The notes beneath the pieces were generated by a model. The model did not search any database. It saw only the letters and a program-made list of their open reading frames with translations, and was not told where the DNA came from. A stretch of DNA of 64,000 nt from the NCBI RefSeq assembly GCF_009496535.1, contig NZ_WIDL01000003.1, positions 78,302 to 142,301 of the forward strand. Reading direction: 5' to 3'. Positions 1 to 14,399 of this stretch are shown here, in pieces (positions within the stretch are counted from its first letter, which is position 1; each line of letters starts with the position of its first letter). The position numbers and the translations under genes are program-made. This DNA comes from Stenotrophomonas sp. MYb238 (GTDB lineage: Bacteria > Pseudomonadota > Gammaproteobacteria > Xanthomonadales > Xanthomonadaceae).

Positions 1-1
1 G

Positions 2-2197
2 GCGTTCGAGCAGCTGCAGCTGCAGCACGAATCCCAGGCCGCAACGCTGGACGAACTGAACGAGCAGGTGGAACTGCGCAAGGAAAGCGCGGCGACGCTG
101 CAGGAACGGCAGCGTACCAGCCAGGCCGAACTGGCCGAGGTACGCAAGCAGGCGCAGGCCGCGCGCGGCCGCCTGTCTTCGCTGGAAACCCTGCAGCAGG
201 CCGCGCTCGGCCAGGAGCAGGGCGCCGCGGTGGCCTGGCTGAAGGCGCAGGGGCTGGATTCGGCCGCGCGCGTGGGCGAGCGCATCACCGTCGAAAGCGG
301 CTGGGAAAACGCGGTGGAAAGCGCGCTGGGCCAGTTGATCGAAGGCGTGCTGGTGGATGCGCCCGAAGCTCTGGTCGATGCGCTGGGCGAACTGGGCGAA
401 GGCCGCATCGCGCTGGTGTCCGATACCCCGGGCGAGGCGGATTTCGCGCCGACCTCGCTGGCCGCGCGCGTGCAGGGACCGCTGGCGATCCGCCGCCTGC
501 TGGCGCGCCTGCATGGCGCCGAGGACCTGGCCGCCGCGCGCGACCTGCAGCCGCGGCTGGACGAGGGCGATTCGATCATCACCCGCAACGGCGAGCGCCT
601 GGGCCAGGGCTGGGTGCGGGTGTCGCGACAGGGCGCGGCCAAGCAGGGCGCGCTGCTGCGCGAGCGCGAGATCGTCGCCCTGCGCGAGCAGATCGAAGGC
701 CTGCAGGAGCGCGAAGGCGAACTCGAGCGCCAGCTCGGCGCGTTCCGCGAACAGCTGCTGGCCGCCGAGCAGCAGCGCGAGGAAGCGCAGCGGGCGCTGT
801 ACCAGGCGCATCGCGGCGCCTCGGAACTGGCCGGGCAGATGCAGAGCCAGCGCGGCCGGCTGGAATCGGCGCGCACCCGCATCGAGCACATCGAGGCCGA
901 GCTTGCGCAGCTGCTCGACGCGCTGGACACCAGCCGCGAGCAGGCCGGGCAGGCGCGGGTGCGGCTGGAGGACGCCGTGTCCAGCATGGGCGGCCTGGAA
1001 ACCACGCGGCAGGCATTGGAGGGCGAGCGCCGGCAGCTGACCGCAGCGCGCGACCTGGCGCGCGACGCGGCGCGCAACGTGCGCGACAGCATGCACGCGC
1101 TGGCGCTGACGCTGGAGTCGCAACGCGCGCAGATCGCCTCGCTGTCGCAGGCGCTGGAACGCATGAGCACCCAGCGCGGGCAGCTGGATTCGCGCCTGGG
1201 CGAGCTGCATTCGCAGCTGGACCAGGGCGACACGCCGGTGCAGGCACTGGAGGCCGAACACCAGAACACCCTGGGCGAGCGCGTGCGTGTGGACCGCGTG
1301 CTGGCCGAGGCGCGCGCGCAGCTGGACGGCATCGACGCCGAACTGCGCACGCTGGAGCAGACCCGCCACCAGCGCGACGAACAGGCGCTGGCGCAGCGCG
1401 AGCGCATTTCCCAGCGCAAGCTCGACCAGCAGGCGCTGGTGCTCAGCGCCGAGCAGCTGCAGGCGGCGGTGGAGAAGGCCGGCTTCGTGCTGGAGGACGT
1501 GGTCAACACCCTGCCCGAGGACGCGCGCATCGGCGAGTGGGAACAGGCGGTGCAGCAGATCGACGCGCGCATGCGCCGGCTGGAACCGGTCAACCTCGCC
1601 GCCATCCACGAATACGGCGAGGCCTCGCAGCGCGCCGAGTACCTGGAATCGCAGAACGTGGACCTGACCACCGCGCTGGAGACGCTGGAAGAGGCGATCC
1701 GCAAGATCGACCGCGAGACCCGCGGCCGCTTCAAGGACACCTTCGACCGCGTCAACGCCGGCGTGCAGGCGCTGTACCCGCGCCTGTTCGGCGGCGGCCA
1801 CGCCTACCTGGAACTGACCGGCGAGGACCTGCTGGACACCGGCGTGACCATCATGGCGCGCCCGCCGGGCAAGCGCGTGTCCAGCATCTCGCTGCTGTCC
1901 GGGGGCGAGAAGGCGATGACCGCGGTGGCGCTGGTGTTCGCCATCTTCCAGCTCAACCCCGCGCCGTTCTGCCTGCTCGACGAGGTGGACGCGCCGCTGG
2001 ACGAGGCCAACGTCGGCCGCCTGGCCAACATGGTCAAGGAGATGAGCGAGAAGGTGCAGTTCCTGTTCGTCAGCCACAACAAGGCGACGATGGAGGCCGC
2101 GCACCAGCTCTCGGGCGTGACCATGCGCGAGCCGGGCGTCAGCCGCCTGGTCAGCGTGGACCTGGAGGAAGCCGCGCGTTTGGCGGGCGCGGCCTGA
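2..2197 (+). CDS. smc: Chromosome segregation protein SMC (3' part only)
   Basis: This is the C-terminal part of the SMC ATPase, which with ScpA and ScpB forms the bacterial condensin that organises and segregates the chromosome. The gene runs in from the left edge, so the N-terminal Walker A head is outside the window. Visible parts, in order: the end of the first coiled coil, the globular hinge (about nt 250-620), a long Ala/Glu/Gln/Arg-rich coiled coil (about nt 640-1700), and the C-terminal ATPase head. The head has the signature LLSGGEK (about nt 1892-1912) and the Walker B segment FCLLDEVDAPLD (about nt 1966-2000), followed by the D-loop and a VSHNK switch histidine. zipA follows 48 bp downstream. 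Confidence 0.95.
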   Translation, partial: AFEQLQLQHESQAATLDELNEQVELRKESAATLQERQRTSQAELAEVRKQAQAARGRLSSLETLQQAALGQEQGAAVAWLKAQGLDSAARVGERITVESGWENAVESALGQLIEGVLVDAPEALVDALGELGEGRIALVSDTPGEADFAPTSLAARVQGPLAIRRLLARLHGAEDLAAARDLQPRLDEGDSIITRNGERLGQGWVRVSRQGAAKQGALLREREIVALREQIEGLQEREGELERQLGAFREQLLAAEQQREEAQRALYQAHRGASELAGQMQSQRGRLESARTRIEHIEAELAQLLDALDTSREQAGQARVRLEDAVSSMGGLETTRQALEGERRQLTAARDLARDAARNVRDSMHALALTLESQRAQIASLSQALERMSTQRGQLDSRLGELHSQLDQGDTPVQALEAEHQNTLGERVRVDRVLAEARAQLDGIDAELRTLEQTRHQRDEQALAQRERISQRKLDQQALVLSAEQLQAAVEKAGFVLEDVVNTLPEDARIGEWEQAVQQIDARMRRLEPVNLAAIHEYGEASQRAEYLESQNVDLTTALETLEEAIRKIDRETRGRFKDTFDRVNAGVQALYPRLFGGGHAYLELTGEDLLDTGVTIMARPPGKRVSSISLLSGGEKAMTAVALVFAIFQLNPAPFCLLDEVDAPLDEANVGRLANMVKEMSEKVQFLFVSHNKATMEAAHQLSGVTMREPGVSRLVSVDLEEAARLAGAA

Positions 2198-2245
2198 CGT
2201 GCCATTCTTTATCGACCTGAACACGTTGACCGGAGAACCCACCGC

Positions 2246-2983
2246 ATGTCCGACATGGCTCTGTTGCGCATCGGCATCCTGGCCGCCGGAGTGCTGCTGA
2301 TCGCGGCGATCTTCCTGTTCGGGAGGACCCGGAAGCCGGCGCAGGGCAAGCGCCGCGAACCGGTTGATAACGGTGCCAAGCCGCGGCGCGAACCGGTGCT
2401 GGGCGCGGACGGCGAGGGCGGCGATGCCGTGGCCGATGCGGACGCCGGCGCGGAAGTGAGCCAGCCGGAGCTGGGATTGCCGGACGTCGAGGCCGCGGCC
2501 GGCAGCGAACTGGGCAAGCGCGCCAGCCAGGACTTCGACAAGATCGTCTCGCTGTACGTGGCCGCGCGTGCCGGCCAGGTGCTGCGCGGCGAGGACATCG
2601 TGGTCGCCGCCGAGAAGACCGGGCTGGTGTTCGGCTACATGGGTGTCTTCCACCGGCTGGTGGAAGGGCATCCCGAGCGCGGGCCGATCTTCAGCATGGC
2701 CAGCATCATGAAGCCGGGCAGCTTCGACATGGCCCGCATCCGCGAGATGGAAACCCCGGCCATCGCCTTCTTCCTGACCCTGCCGGCGCCGATGACCGCG
2801 CTCGACGCCTGGGAAAAGATGCTGCCCACCGTGCAGCGCATGGCCGAACTGCTCGACGGCGTGGTGCTGGACGACAGCCGCAACGCGCTCGGGCGCCAGC
2901 GCATCGCCCACATCCGCGACGAGCTGCGCGCCTACGACCGCCAGCACCAGGCGCCGCCGCTGACCAAGCCGCCGCGCTGGTGA
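2246..2983 (+). CDS. zipA: Cell division protein ZipA
   Basis: ZipA is a bitopic inner-membrane protein that tethers FtsZ polymers to the membrane at the division site. The 245-residue product has an N-terminal transmembrane segment (about residues 5-25), a short charged and acidic linker (about 30-90), and a C-terminal FtsZ-binding ZipA_C domain (about 110-240). It is shorter than the E. coli protein (about 328 aa), mainly because the linker is short. A GGAGAA Shine-Dalgarno lies just upstream of the ATG. The smc-zipA-ligA order is typical of xanthomonads. The hairpin at 3001-3024 probably ends transcription after it. Confidence 0.92.
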   Translation: MSDMALLRIGILAAGVLLIAAIFLFGRTRKPAQGKRREPVDNGAKPRREPVLGADGEGGDAVADADAGAEVSQPELGLPDVEAAAGSELGKRASQDFDKIVSLYVAARAGQVLRGEDIVVAAEKTGLVFGYMGVFHRLVEGHPERGPIFSMASIMKPGSFDMARIREMETPAIAFFLTLPAPMTALDAWEKMLPTVQRMAELLDGVVLDDSRNALGRQRIAHIRDELRAYDRQHQAPPLTKPPRW

Positions 2984-3000
2984 GTCCAGCCGGGTAAACA

Positions 3001-3030
3001 AAGGGCGCCGCATGCGGCGCCCTTGTCGTT
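3001..3030 (+). terminator. Terminator between zipA and ligA
   Basis: A perfect 10-bp GC-rich stem (3001-3010 with 3015-3024, loop CATG) begins 18 bp after the zipA stop codon. It is followed by a weak T-containing tail. It is the only hairpin in the 100-bp zipA/ligA gap. Confidence 0.7.
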
Positions 3031-3071
3031 TCGGCGGCCCGCCACACGCGGTGCATACACCGGCGCGCGGT

Positions 3072-6033
<2,962 letters not shown>

Positions 6034-6037
<4 letters not shown>

Positions 6038-6271
6038 AAAAACGGCAGGACAGCCGTTTTTCACGGCGAAGCCGCCCGAAGGGCGGCGCACGGCCGGTTT
6101 CTGCTCCTGCAAAACCGGCATTTCCGCCATCTATGGCGGTCAGGTGTGCGGCATGAAAAAACGACAGGACAGCTGTTTTTCACGGCGAAGCCACCCGAAG
6201 GGCGGCGCGCGGCCGGTTTCTGCTCCTGCAAAACCGGCATTCCCGTCATCCATGGCGGCCAGGTGTGCGCC
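6034..6271 (+). repeat. 119-bp tandem duplication with four hairpins per unit
   Basis: Two head-to-tail copies (6034-6152 and 6153-6271) of a 119-bp unit differ at only about ten positions. Each unit starts with an ATG, and the epmA ATG (6272) falls one period further on. Unit 1 contains four consecutive inverted repeats: a 9-bp AAAAACGGC/GCCGTTTTT stem, a GCCGCCC/GGGCGGC stem, a GCCGGTTT/AAACCGGC stem, and CCGCCAT/ATGGCGG. Unit 2 keeps the third intact and carries mismatches in the others. The unit vaguely resembles the family at 12262 and 20871 (a GTTTTT stem, CCCGAAGGG, a GCCGCC-type hairpin). Confidence 0.85.
6038..6064 (+). terminator. Terminator of the ligA-acetyltransferase unit, inside repeat copy 1
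   Basis: AAAAACGGC (6038-6046) pairs perfectly with GCCGTTTTT (6053-6061) across a 6-nt loop, one base after the acetyltransferase stop codon. The 3' arm ends in five Ts, giving an intrinsic terminator that can act in both directions. In repeat copy 2 the stem is interrupted. Confidence 0.7.
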
Positions 6272-7216
6272 ATGATCGAGGCCCTGCATCGGCGTGCGCG
6301 CCTGAACGCCCTGATCCGCGATTTCTTCGCCCGCCGCGACGTGCTGGAAGTGGAGACGCCGATCATGTCGGCGGCCGGCAACACCGAGCCGAACATCGAC
6401 GGTTTCCAGACCCGCTTCAGCGGTCATGTCGATGCCGGCTCGCCGGTGCGCTGGCTGCGCACTTCGCCCGAATATCCGCTCAAGCGCCTGCTCGCCGCCG
6501 GCGTCGGCGACTGCTACGAGCTGGGCCGTGTCTTCCGCAACGGCGAGGCCGGCGGCCGCCACAACCCCGAGTTCACCATGCTCGAGTGGTACCGCGTCGG
6601 CTGGGATCATCACCGGCTGATCGACGAGACGGTGGAACTGGTGCGCGCGGCGCTGGCGATGGTCGGGCGCGAGGCGGCGCTGCAGGTGCTGACCTACCGC
6701 GAGCTGTTCGTCGACGCGGTCGGCGTGGACCCGTTCGGCGCCGACGAGGCGCAGCTGCGCGCGCCGCTGGCCGGCATCGGCATCGATCCGGACGGCCTCA
6801 CCCGCGACGACTGGCTGGACCTGCTGATGACACATCGCATCCAGCCGCATTTCCCGGACGACCGCATCACCGTGATCCACGACTGGCCGGCCACCCAGGC
6901 CGCGCTGGCGCGCATCCGCCCGGGCGAACCGCCGCTGGCCGAGCGCTTCGAGCTGTACCTGGGTGCGGTGGAACTGGCCAACGGCTATCACGAACTGAAC
7001 GACGCCGAAGAACAGCGCAGGCGTTTCGCGCGCGACCTGGCGGTGCGCGCCGCGCGCGGCGACGTGCAGCCGCCGCTGGACGAGCCGTTCCTGGCGGCGC
7101 TGCCGGCATTGCCGGCGTGCGCCGGCGTGGCGGTGGGCGTGGACCGGCTGCTGATGGCGCTGTTCGGCACCGGCCGCATCGCCGACGTGCTGGCCTTCGA
7201 CTTCGCCCACGCCTAG
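6272..7216 (+). CDS. epmA: EF-P--(R)-beta-lysine ligase EpmA (PoxA/GenX/YjeA)
   Basis: EpmA is a truncated class II lysyl-tRNA synthetase paralogue that attaches lysine or beta-lysine to a conserved lysine of elongation factor P, relieving ribosome stalling at polyproline. The 314-residue product (E. coli EpmA 325 aa) lacks the anticodon-binding domain. It shows the class II core: ETPIMSAAGNTEPNI near the N terminus, motif 2 FRNGEAGGRHNPEFTMLEW, and C-terminal motif 3 GVAVGVDRLLMALFG. The start at 6272 matches the family N terminus. An in-frame extension into the repeat (from about 6146) is possible but looks like repeat sequence. Neither epmB nor efp is in the window. Confidence 0.93.
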   Translation: MIEALHRRARLNALIRDFFARRDVLEVETPIMSAAGNTEPNIDGFQTRFSGHVDAGSPVRWLRTSPEYPLKRLLAAGVGDCYELGRVFRNGEAGGRHNPEFTMLEWYRVGWDHHRLIDETVELVRAALAMVGREAALQVLTYRELFVDAVGVDPFGADEAQLRAPLAGIGIDPDGLTRDDWLDLLMTHRIQPHFPDDRITVIHDWPATQAALARIRPGEPPLAERFELYLGAVELANGYHELNDAEEQRRRFARDLAVRAARGDVQPPLDEPFLAALPALPACAGVAVGVDRLLMALFGTGRIADVLAFDFAHA

Positions 7217-7267
7217 CCGTCCCGCCGCTCATCGGTCTGTCTGGAGCCTGCATTTGGCGTATGGCAC

Positions 7268-7295
7268 GTGCATCCGGAATGCGTTCCGGATGCAC
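7268..7295 (+). other. Perfect 12-bp inverted repeat
   Basis: GTGCATCCGGAA (7268-7279) pairs with TTCCGGATGCAC (7284-7295) across TGCG. It lies 51 bp after the epmA stop. No T-run follows, so it could be a Rho-assisted 3' end, an operator or a processing site. Confidence 0.6.
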
Positions 7296-7468
7296 GCGGG
7301 ATCCCGTGCCCGCTTATGCGCGGATCGGCCCACGTCTCCAGTACGCCGGCCGCGCCGACGATCGCCGCGCCACGCTATTGCCTGTCTACCGGCGATGATG
7401 CTCTGATCACGGCTGCCGATGCAGTGTCCGTATCGGTGGACTCCGTCGATTGCAGGGTGGAAGGTCGG

Positions 7469-8161
7469 ATGAAGGGTGTTTGCGGCCTGTTGCTGTGGCT
7501 GATGCCGATGCTGGCCCTTGCCGGGCAGGACGGAGCGTCGCCGGCCGATGCGCCGGTGGTGCGCTGCGAGGCGGACGGAAGCGCGCGCCAGCACTGCGCG
7601 ATGGACGTGACGCGCGGCGTTCAGCTGGTACGCCAGCTTTCCACGCACAGCTGCATCCGCGAGACCAGCTGGGGCGTGGACGAGCGCGGCGTGTGGGTCA
7701 GCCGCGGTTGCCGCGCCGAATTCGCCGCCGAGGCGCCGGCCGCCGCGCAGCGCCGGGTCCGGCGCATGGTGCGGTGCGAATCCAAGGGCGGCCGCACCAT
7801 CACCTGTCCCGTGCTGCTGCGCGGCGCGCCGGTGCGGCTGATCCGCCAGCAGTCGCTGCTGCCGTGCCGGGAAGGGCGCACCTGGGGATACGGGCGCAAC
7901 GAGATCTGGGTGAGCCGCGGCTGCGAGGGGCAGTTCGAGGTTGCGGCCGAGGACGGCTCCGGGTTCGTGGACATCCCGCGCCAGGTCACCTGCGAATCGA
8001 AGAGCGAGATGCGCCGTGAATGCGGGGTGAGCGTCGAGCGCAGGGTCACCCTGGTCAAACAGCTGTCCAACGCCGCCTGCGAGGAGGGCCGCAGCTGGGG
8101 CTGGGACCGCGCCGGCATATGGGTGGACAAGGGCTGCCGCGGCGAGTTCTCCGCGGACTGA
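7469..8161 (+). CDS. Secreted DUF3011 repeat protein
   Basis: A 230-residue exported protein of unknown function. It has a signal peptide (GLLLWLMPMLALAGQ, cleavage near residue 20) and three tandem units of about 60 residues, each with a C-E start, a central cysteine, a V-x-LVRQLS-like stretch, C-x-E-x-x-x-WG and a closing aromatic-V-x-x-GC. This is the DUF3011 pattern. The regular cysteines suggest disulphides in the periplasm or outside the cell. The start at 7469 is chosen because it begins the signal peptide and has a GGAAGG-like Shine-Dalgarno. The frame is open back to 7268, but that stretch covers the inverted repeat and lacks protein character. Confidence 0.75.
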   Translation: MKGVCGLLLWLMPMLALAGQDGASPADAPVVRCEADGSARQHCAMDVTRGVQLVRQLSTHSCIRETSWGVDERGVWVSRGCRAEFAAEAPAAAQRRVRRMVRCESKGGRTITCPVLLRGAPVRLIRQQSLLPCREGRTWGYGRNEIWVSRGCEGQFEVAAEDGSGFVDIPRQVTCESKSEMRRECGVSVERRVTLVKQLSNAACEEGRSWGWDRAGIWVDKGCRGEFSAD

Positions 8162-8173
8162 CGGCGGCACCGA

Positions 8174-8179
8174 TACAAT
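8174..8179 (+). promoter_or_regulatory. Putative -10 box placed for a leaderless mtnA mRNA
   Basis: TACAAT ends 6 bp before the mtnA ATG, the same geometry as at ligA. No Shine-Dalgarno is present and no clear -35 box is visible. Confidence 0.4.
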
Positions 8180-8185
8180 GGCGCG

Positions 8186-9250
8186 ATGAACGAAAACCAC
8201 GCCATCGATTACGCCCGCTACGACCACATCCGCCCGATCCGCTGGACCGGCCAGGCGCTGGAACTGCTGGACCAGCGCAAACTGCCGTTCGTGGTCGAGC
8301 ACGTGCTGTGTGGCGACAGCGACGCGGTCGCCGGGGCCATCCACGCGCTCACCGTGCGCGGCGCGCCGGCGATCGGCATCGCCGCCGCCTGGGGCGTGGT
8401 GCTGGCTGCGCGCGAGGTCGACGCCGATGATGGCGCCGCCGCACTGCTGGAACTGGAACCGGCGATGGCGTGCCTGAATGCCGCGCGCCCGACCGCCGTG
8501 AACCTGGCCTGGGCGCTGGCGCGCATGCGCCGCGCGCTGGCCGCCGCCGGCAGCGACTGGAAGCAGGTGCTGGCGCTGGAAGCCCAGGCCATCGCCGACG
8601 AAGATCTGGCCGCCAACCGCCACATGGGCGAACTGGGCGCCGGGCTGATCGCGCCGGGCAGCGGCGTGCTGACCCACTGCAACACCGGCTCGCTGGCCAC
8701 CGCCGGCTTCGGCACCGCGCTGGGCGTGATCCGCGCCGGCATGGCGCAGGGCCGCATCGGCCGCGTGTTCGCCGGCGAGACCCGGCCGTGGCTGCAGGGC
8801 GCGCGCCTGACCGTGTGGGAACTGCAGCAGGACGGGATCGACGCGACCCTGGTCGCCGACTCGGCCGCCTCGCACCTGATGAAAACCGGCGCGGTGCAGT
8901 GGGTGATCGTCGGCGCCGATCGCATCTGCGCCAATGGCGACACCGCCAACAAGATCGGCACCTACCAGCTGGCCATCGCCGCGCGCCACCACGGCGTGAA
9001 GTTCATGGTGGTGGCGCCGTCCTCGACCGTGGACATGGGCACCGCGCATGGCGATGAAATCGAGATCGAACAGCGCGACCCCGGCGAGCTGTTCGGCGTC
9101 GGCGGCGTGCGCACCGTGGCCGAGGGCATCGCCGCCTGGAATCCGGTGTTCGACGTGACCCCGGGCAGCCTGATCGACGCCATCGTGACCGAGAAGGGCG
9201 TGATCCTGAATCCGGACGTCGAGGCCATGCGGGCCGCTTTCGGCGGCTGA
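8186..9250 (+). CDS. mtnA: S-methyl-5-thioribose-1-phosphate isomerase MtnA
   Basis: MtnA converts methylthioribose-1-phosphate to methylthioribulose-1-phosphate in the methionine salvage pathway. The 354-residue protein has the length and signatures of the family: [15 protein letters not shown] near the N terminus, [10 protein letters not shown] in the middle with the conserved cysteine, the late [17 protein letters not shown] motif containing the catalytic aspartate, and APSSTVD. No other salvage gene is in the window. The mtnA-gyrA neighbourhood is common in xanthomonads. eIF2B-related subunits share the fold, but the cysteine and aspartate motifs fit MtnA. Confidence 0.94.
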   Translation: MNENHAIDYARYDHIRPIRWTGQALELLDQRKLPFVVEHVLCGDSDAVAGAIHALTVRGAPAIGIAAAWGVVLAAREVDADDGAAALLELEPAMACLNAARPTAVNLAWALARMRRALAAAGSDWKQVLALEAQAIADEDLAANRHMGELGAGLIAPGSGVLTHCNTGSLATAGFGTALGVIRAGMAQGRIGRVFAGETRPWLQGARLTVWELQQDGIDATLVADSAASHLMKTGAVQWVIVGADRICANGDTANKIGTYQLAIAARHHGVKFMVVAPSSTVDMGTAHGDEIEIEQRDPGELFGVGGVRTVAEGIAAWNPVFDVTPGSLIDAIVTEKGVILNPDVEAMRAAFGG

Positions 9251-9496
9251 ATCCGGCCGCCCGCCCGCCGTCCGCGCGAGTGCCGGCGGCGGTCATCCGG
9301 CACCGCTCCGCGCCAATGGGCGCAAGTGGCGGCAACGGGCGGCTAAGTCCCTGATTTGCTCCGCTAAAAGTGCTGCTGCCGGAGGCGGCAGACGGCGCCG
9401 TGTGGTAAACTCGGCCACTTGAATCGGGCTTGTGCCGGGACCGCCCAGAAGGGCCATCGGCGCCGCTCCGGACCGCTACCAGAATACGGAATCCGA

Positions 9497-12208
<2,712 letters not shown>

Positions 12209-12233
12209 TCGACCGCAGTCCGCGTGGAATCGG

Positions 12234-12261
12234 AAGCGCCGGCGCAAGCCGGCGCTTTTTT
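12234..12261 (+). terminator. Rho-independent terminator of gyrA
   Basis: AAGCGCCGGC (12234-12243) pairs with GCCGGCGCTT (12248-12257) across a GCAA tetraloop. Six Ts (12256-12261) follow. It lies 25 bp after the gyrA stop codon. Confidence 0.92.
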
Positions 12262-12510
12262 GTTGCCGCCATCCCTGGCGGCAACCCTTCGGGCCATCGA
12301 CAAGCGATGTCAAAAACCGCTCCCGGCGGTTTTTTTTTTGCCATGCATGGAAGCAGCCCCTTGGCCATCGTTGTGCGATGCCGAACGGCGCCCGGTGGGT
12401 TTCTGTTGTCGCCAGCAGGAGTGACGATCCTCCGGCCATCGACGATGTGGCCGTCGTGTCCCGTGAGCGGAAGGGGCCGCCGATACGGCGCTCTGCGATG
12501 CGTGCCGGCG
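12262..12510 (-). repeat. Degenerate tandem array of a 67-71-bp hairpin repeat
   Basis: Read on the minus strand, this stretch holds three or more degenerate head-to-tail units. The shared block GCGATG recurs at 12304 and 12375 and, as ACGATG, at 12442 (spacing 71 and 67); a weaker trace is near 12495. The best-kept unit (12262-12340) has a GTTGCCGCC/GGCGGCAAC hairpin (12262-12270/12277-12285), the block GACATCGCTTGTCGATGG (minus strand), and an AAAAACCGC/GCGGTTTTT hairpin (12312-12320/12326-12334) with a ten-T tail. A close copy in the opposite orientation lies at 20871-20937. With the gyrA terminator and the tRNA-Arg terminator it fills the 369-bp gap 12209-12577; I see no gene here. Confidence 0.75.
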
Positions 12511-12540
12511 GCGATGGGAATGGGCGCCATCGCCGGGACG

Positions 12541-12569
12541 AAAAAAAACAGCAGGCAAGGCCTGCTGTT
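12541..12569 (-). terminator. Rho-independent terminator of tRNA-Arg
   Basis: On the minus strand, AACAGCAGG pairs with CCTGCTGTT (12561-12569 with 12547-12555) and runs into eight Ts (complement of 12541-12548). It ends 9 bp beyond the 3' end of the tRNA. Confidence 0.9.
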
Positions 12570-12577
12570 CGGTGTAA

Positions 12578-12654
12578 TGGTGCGCCCGGAGAGATTCGAA
12601 CTCCCGACCGCCTGGTTCGTAGCCAGGTACTCTATCCAACTGAGCTACGGGCGC
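12578..12654 (-). tRNA. tRNA-Arg (anticodon ACG)
   Basis: A complete cloverleaf on the minus strand: acceptor GCGCCCG/CGGGCGC, discriminator A, encoded CCA (complement of 12578-12580), D-arm AGCTCAGTTGGATAGAGT, anticodon loop CTACGAA with anticodon ACG (read as ICG after A-to-I editing), and T-arm GGGAGTTCGAATCTCTC. ACG is the substrate of TadA, which is encoded at 45230 in this window. Confidence 0.96.
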
Positions 12655-12694
12655 GTCGTCAGGAGCGGAATTATGCTGATATGGCGCGCATGCG

Positions 12695-13558
12695 TCAACG
12701 CTTTTGTGAAAATTCCTGGGACGCCGGCGATGTCAGCGCATCGGCGACGATGGCAGGCGATTTCATCCAGCTGAAATGGTCGGCGCGCGTGCCCAGTTCG
12801 GCGGCGGTCAGGATCCGCAGCGTCGCCGGCGCGGCCGGAAGCTTGGACAGCAGGTGGCGCATGGAACCGGCGGGAGCGAGCCAGTCGGCGTCGAACAGCA
12901 GCGCCTCCACCGGCAACGTGAGCGCGCCCATCGCCGCCTCCAGGTCGACCGGCAGGCCGGCGGCGGCGTAACGGCCGCCGAGGCCGACCCGGGCCCAATC
13001 GCGGATCAGGCCGCGCGCCTCGGTGCCGCCGAAGCCGAGCCTGCGGCCGGGCAGCGCGCCGCGCCGTTGCGCCAGCCACGGCAGGAAACGGTAGGCCAGC
13101 GGAAGCAGCCAGCGCCGCGGCGCGGGAAAGCCGTGCCACCACGGCGTGCCGCTGGCAACCAGCCAGAGTCCGGCGAAGGCATCTGGATGCAGTCCCGCAT
13201 GGCAGCAGGCCAGCTGCCCGCCCAGGCTGTGCCCGCCCAGCCGCAGCGGGATGCCGGGCGCCGCGGCGCGGGCGGCCGCTTCGGCGGCGGGGATGTCGTG
13301 CTGCAGCAGTTCGCGGTAGCCCCAGTCGTGGTTCCGGTCCGCGCGCAGGCTGCTGCTGCCGTTGCCGCGCCACTCGTGGACGAACACGGCGACGCCGCGC
13401 GCCGCCAGCGCCTCGGCCAGCGGCAGGTAATGGCGGGCGGCCACGCCCAGCGCGGGCAGCCATAGCACGGCCGCCACGGGCCGGGACGGCACCTGGGCGA
13501 GCAGTTCGAAGCGGTGTCCGTCCGCCGCGACGACGTCGAGCACACTGTGAGTGTTCAT
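12695..13558 (-). CDS. Alpha/beta hydrolase (putative lipase/esterase)
   Basis: A 287-residue soluble alpha/beta-hydrolase fold protein. The nucleophile elbow is GGHSLGG with Ser111, and a C-terminal histidine occurs in RADHFSWM. The strand after the first third (VAVFVHEWRGNGSS) resembles the serine aminopeptidase S33 / monoacylglycerol lipase-like branch. Substrate unknown. The start overlaps the thiD stop codon in ATGA, so the two genes are translationally coupled, although no thiamine role is evident. No signal peptide is seen. Confidence 0.8.
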   Translation of the reverse strand: MNTHSVLDVVAADGHRFELLAQVPSRPVAAVLWLPALGVAARHYLPLAEALAARGVAVFVHEWRGNGSSSLRADRNHDWGYRELLQHDIPAAEAAARAAAPGIPLRLGGHSLGGQLACCHAGLHPDAFAGLWLVASGTPWWHGFPAPRRWLLPLAYRFLPWLAQRRGALPGRRLGFGGTEARGLIRDWARVGLGGRYAAAGLPVDLEAAMGALTLPVEALLFDADWLAPAGSMRHLLSKLPAAPATLRILTAAELGTRADHFSWMKSPAIVADALTSPASQEFSQKR

Positions 13559-14364
13559 GCCGGGCCGGCTGCGCCGAAGTGATCCAGCACCATGACCTCG
13601 CTGCGCCCCGGCTGGTAGCCGCCGCGCAGCCCGCGCGCGACGTAGTCGATGGCCGCCTCGCAGGCGTTGGGCAGGGACAGGCCGCGGCACAGCTGCGCGG
13701 CGATGGCCGAGGCCAGCGTGCAGCCGGTGCCGTGCGCATCGACGGGCAGGCGCGCATGGCTGAATTCCTCGCTGGCGACGCCGTCGTAATAGCGGTCGAT
13801 CACGCGTGGGCCTTCGGCCAGGTGGCCGCCCTTGAGCAGCACCGCGCCGGTGCCCAGCCCGAGCAGCGCGGCGGCGGCATCTTCGGCATCGGCGGCGCTG
13901 GCGATGCGGCGTTCCAGCAGCAGTTCTGCTTCGGGCGTGTTCGGGGTCAGCAGCGTGGCCAACGGCAGCAGGCGCGTGCGCAGGGCATGCAGCGCGCTGT
14001 TCTCCAGCAGCCGCGCGCCGCTGGTGGCGACCATCACCGGGTCGAGCACCACCTGCGGCGGGCGGTGTTTCTCCAGGACATCGGCGACCAGATGGATTAC
14101 CTCGGCGTTGGCGAGCATGCCGAGCTTGACCGCGTGGATGTCGAAGTCGTCGAAGCAGGCATCGAGCTGGGCCTGCAGGAATTCCAGTGGCGGCACGTGC
14201 ACCGCGGTGACGCCGCGCGTGTTCTGCGCGGTCAGCGCGGCGATGGCCGACAGGCCGTGCACGCGGTGGGCGGCGAAGGCCTTGAGGTCGGCCTGGATGC
14301 CGGCGCCGCCCCCGGAATCGGAGCCGGCGATGGTGAGGGCGGAAACGGGCGTGGAAGGCGTCAT
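13555..14364 (-). CDS. thiD: Hydroxymethylpyrimidine/phosphomethylpyrimidine kinase ThiD
   Basis: ThiD phosphorylates HMP and HMP-phosphate to HMP-PP for thiamine synthesis. The 269-residue protein has the ribokinase-fold signatures: N-terminal [20 protein letters not shown], the central [10 protein letters not shown] segment, VLLKGGH, and the C-terminal anion-hole motif [15 protein letters not shown]. The ATG is preceded at exactly 6 bp by CACAAT, the leaderless-like geometry also seen at ligA and mtnA. Only 35 bp separate it from the upstream gene, so there is no room for a TPP riboswitch. Confidence 0.94.
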   Translation of the reverse strand: MTPSTPVSALTIAGSDSGGGAGIQADLKAFAAHRVHGLSAIAALTAQNTRGVTAVHVPPLEFLQAQLDACFDDFDIHAVKLGMLANAEVIHLVADVLEKHRPPQVVLDPVMVATSGARLLENSALHALRTRLLPLATLLTPNTPEAELLLERRIASAADAEDAAAALLGLGTGAVLLKGGHLAEGPRVIDRYYDGVASEEFSHARLPVDAHGTGCTLASAIAAQLCRGLSLPNACEAAIDYVARGLRGGYQPGRSEVMVLDHFGAAGPA

Positions 14365-14399
14365 GGCGGGATTGTGCAATGTTTCGCCGCTGCCTGCGG

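Noticed and set aside
6146-6271. N-terminal extension of EpmA into the 119-bp repeat
   Set aside because: The added residues are translated repeat, the same frame is not kept between units (119 is not a multiple of three), and family similarity starts at 6272.
12301-12540. Small proteins in the repeat array after gyrA
   Set aside because: Open frames there are translated repeat units with A/T runs, without ribosome-binding sites or family similarity.
14365-14399. TPP riboswitch before thiD
   Set aside because: Only 35 bp separate thiD from its neighbour, too little for the structure, and no thi-box is seen.
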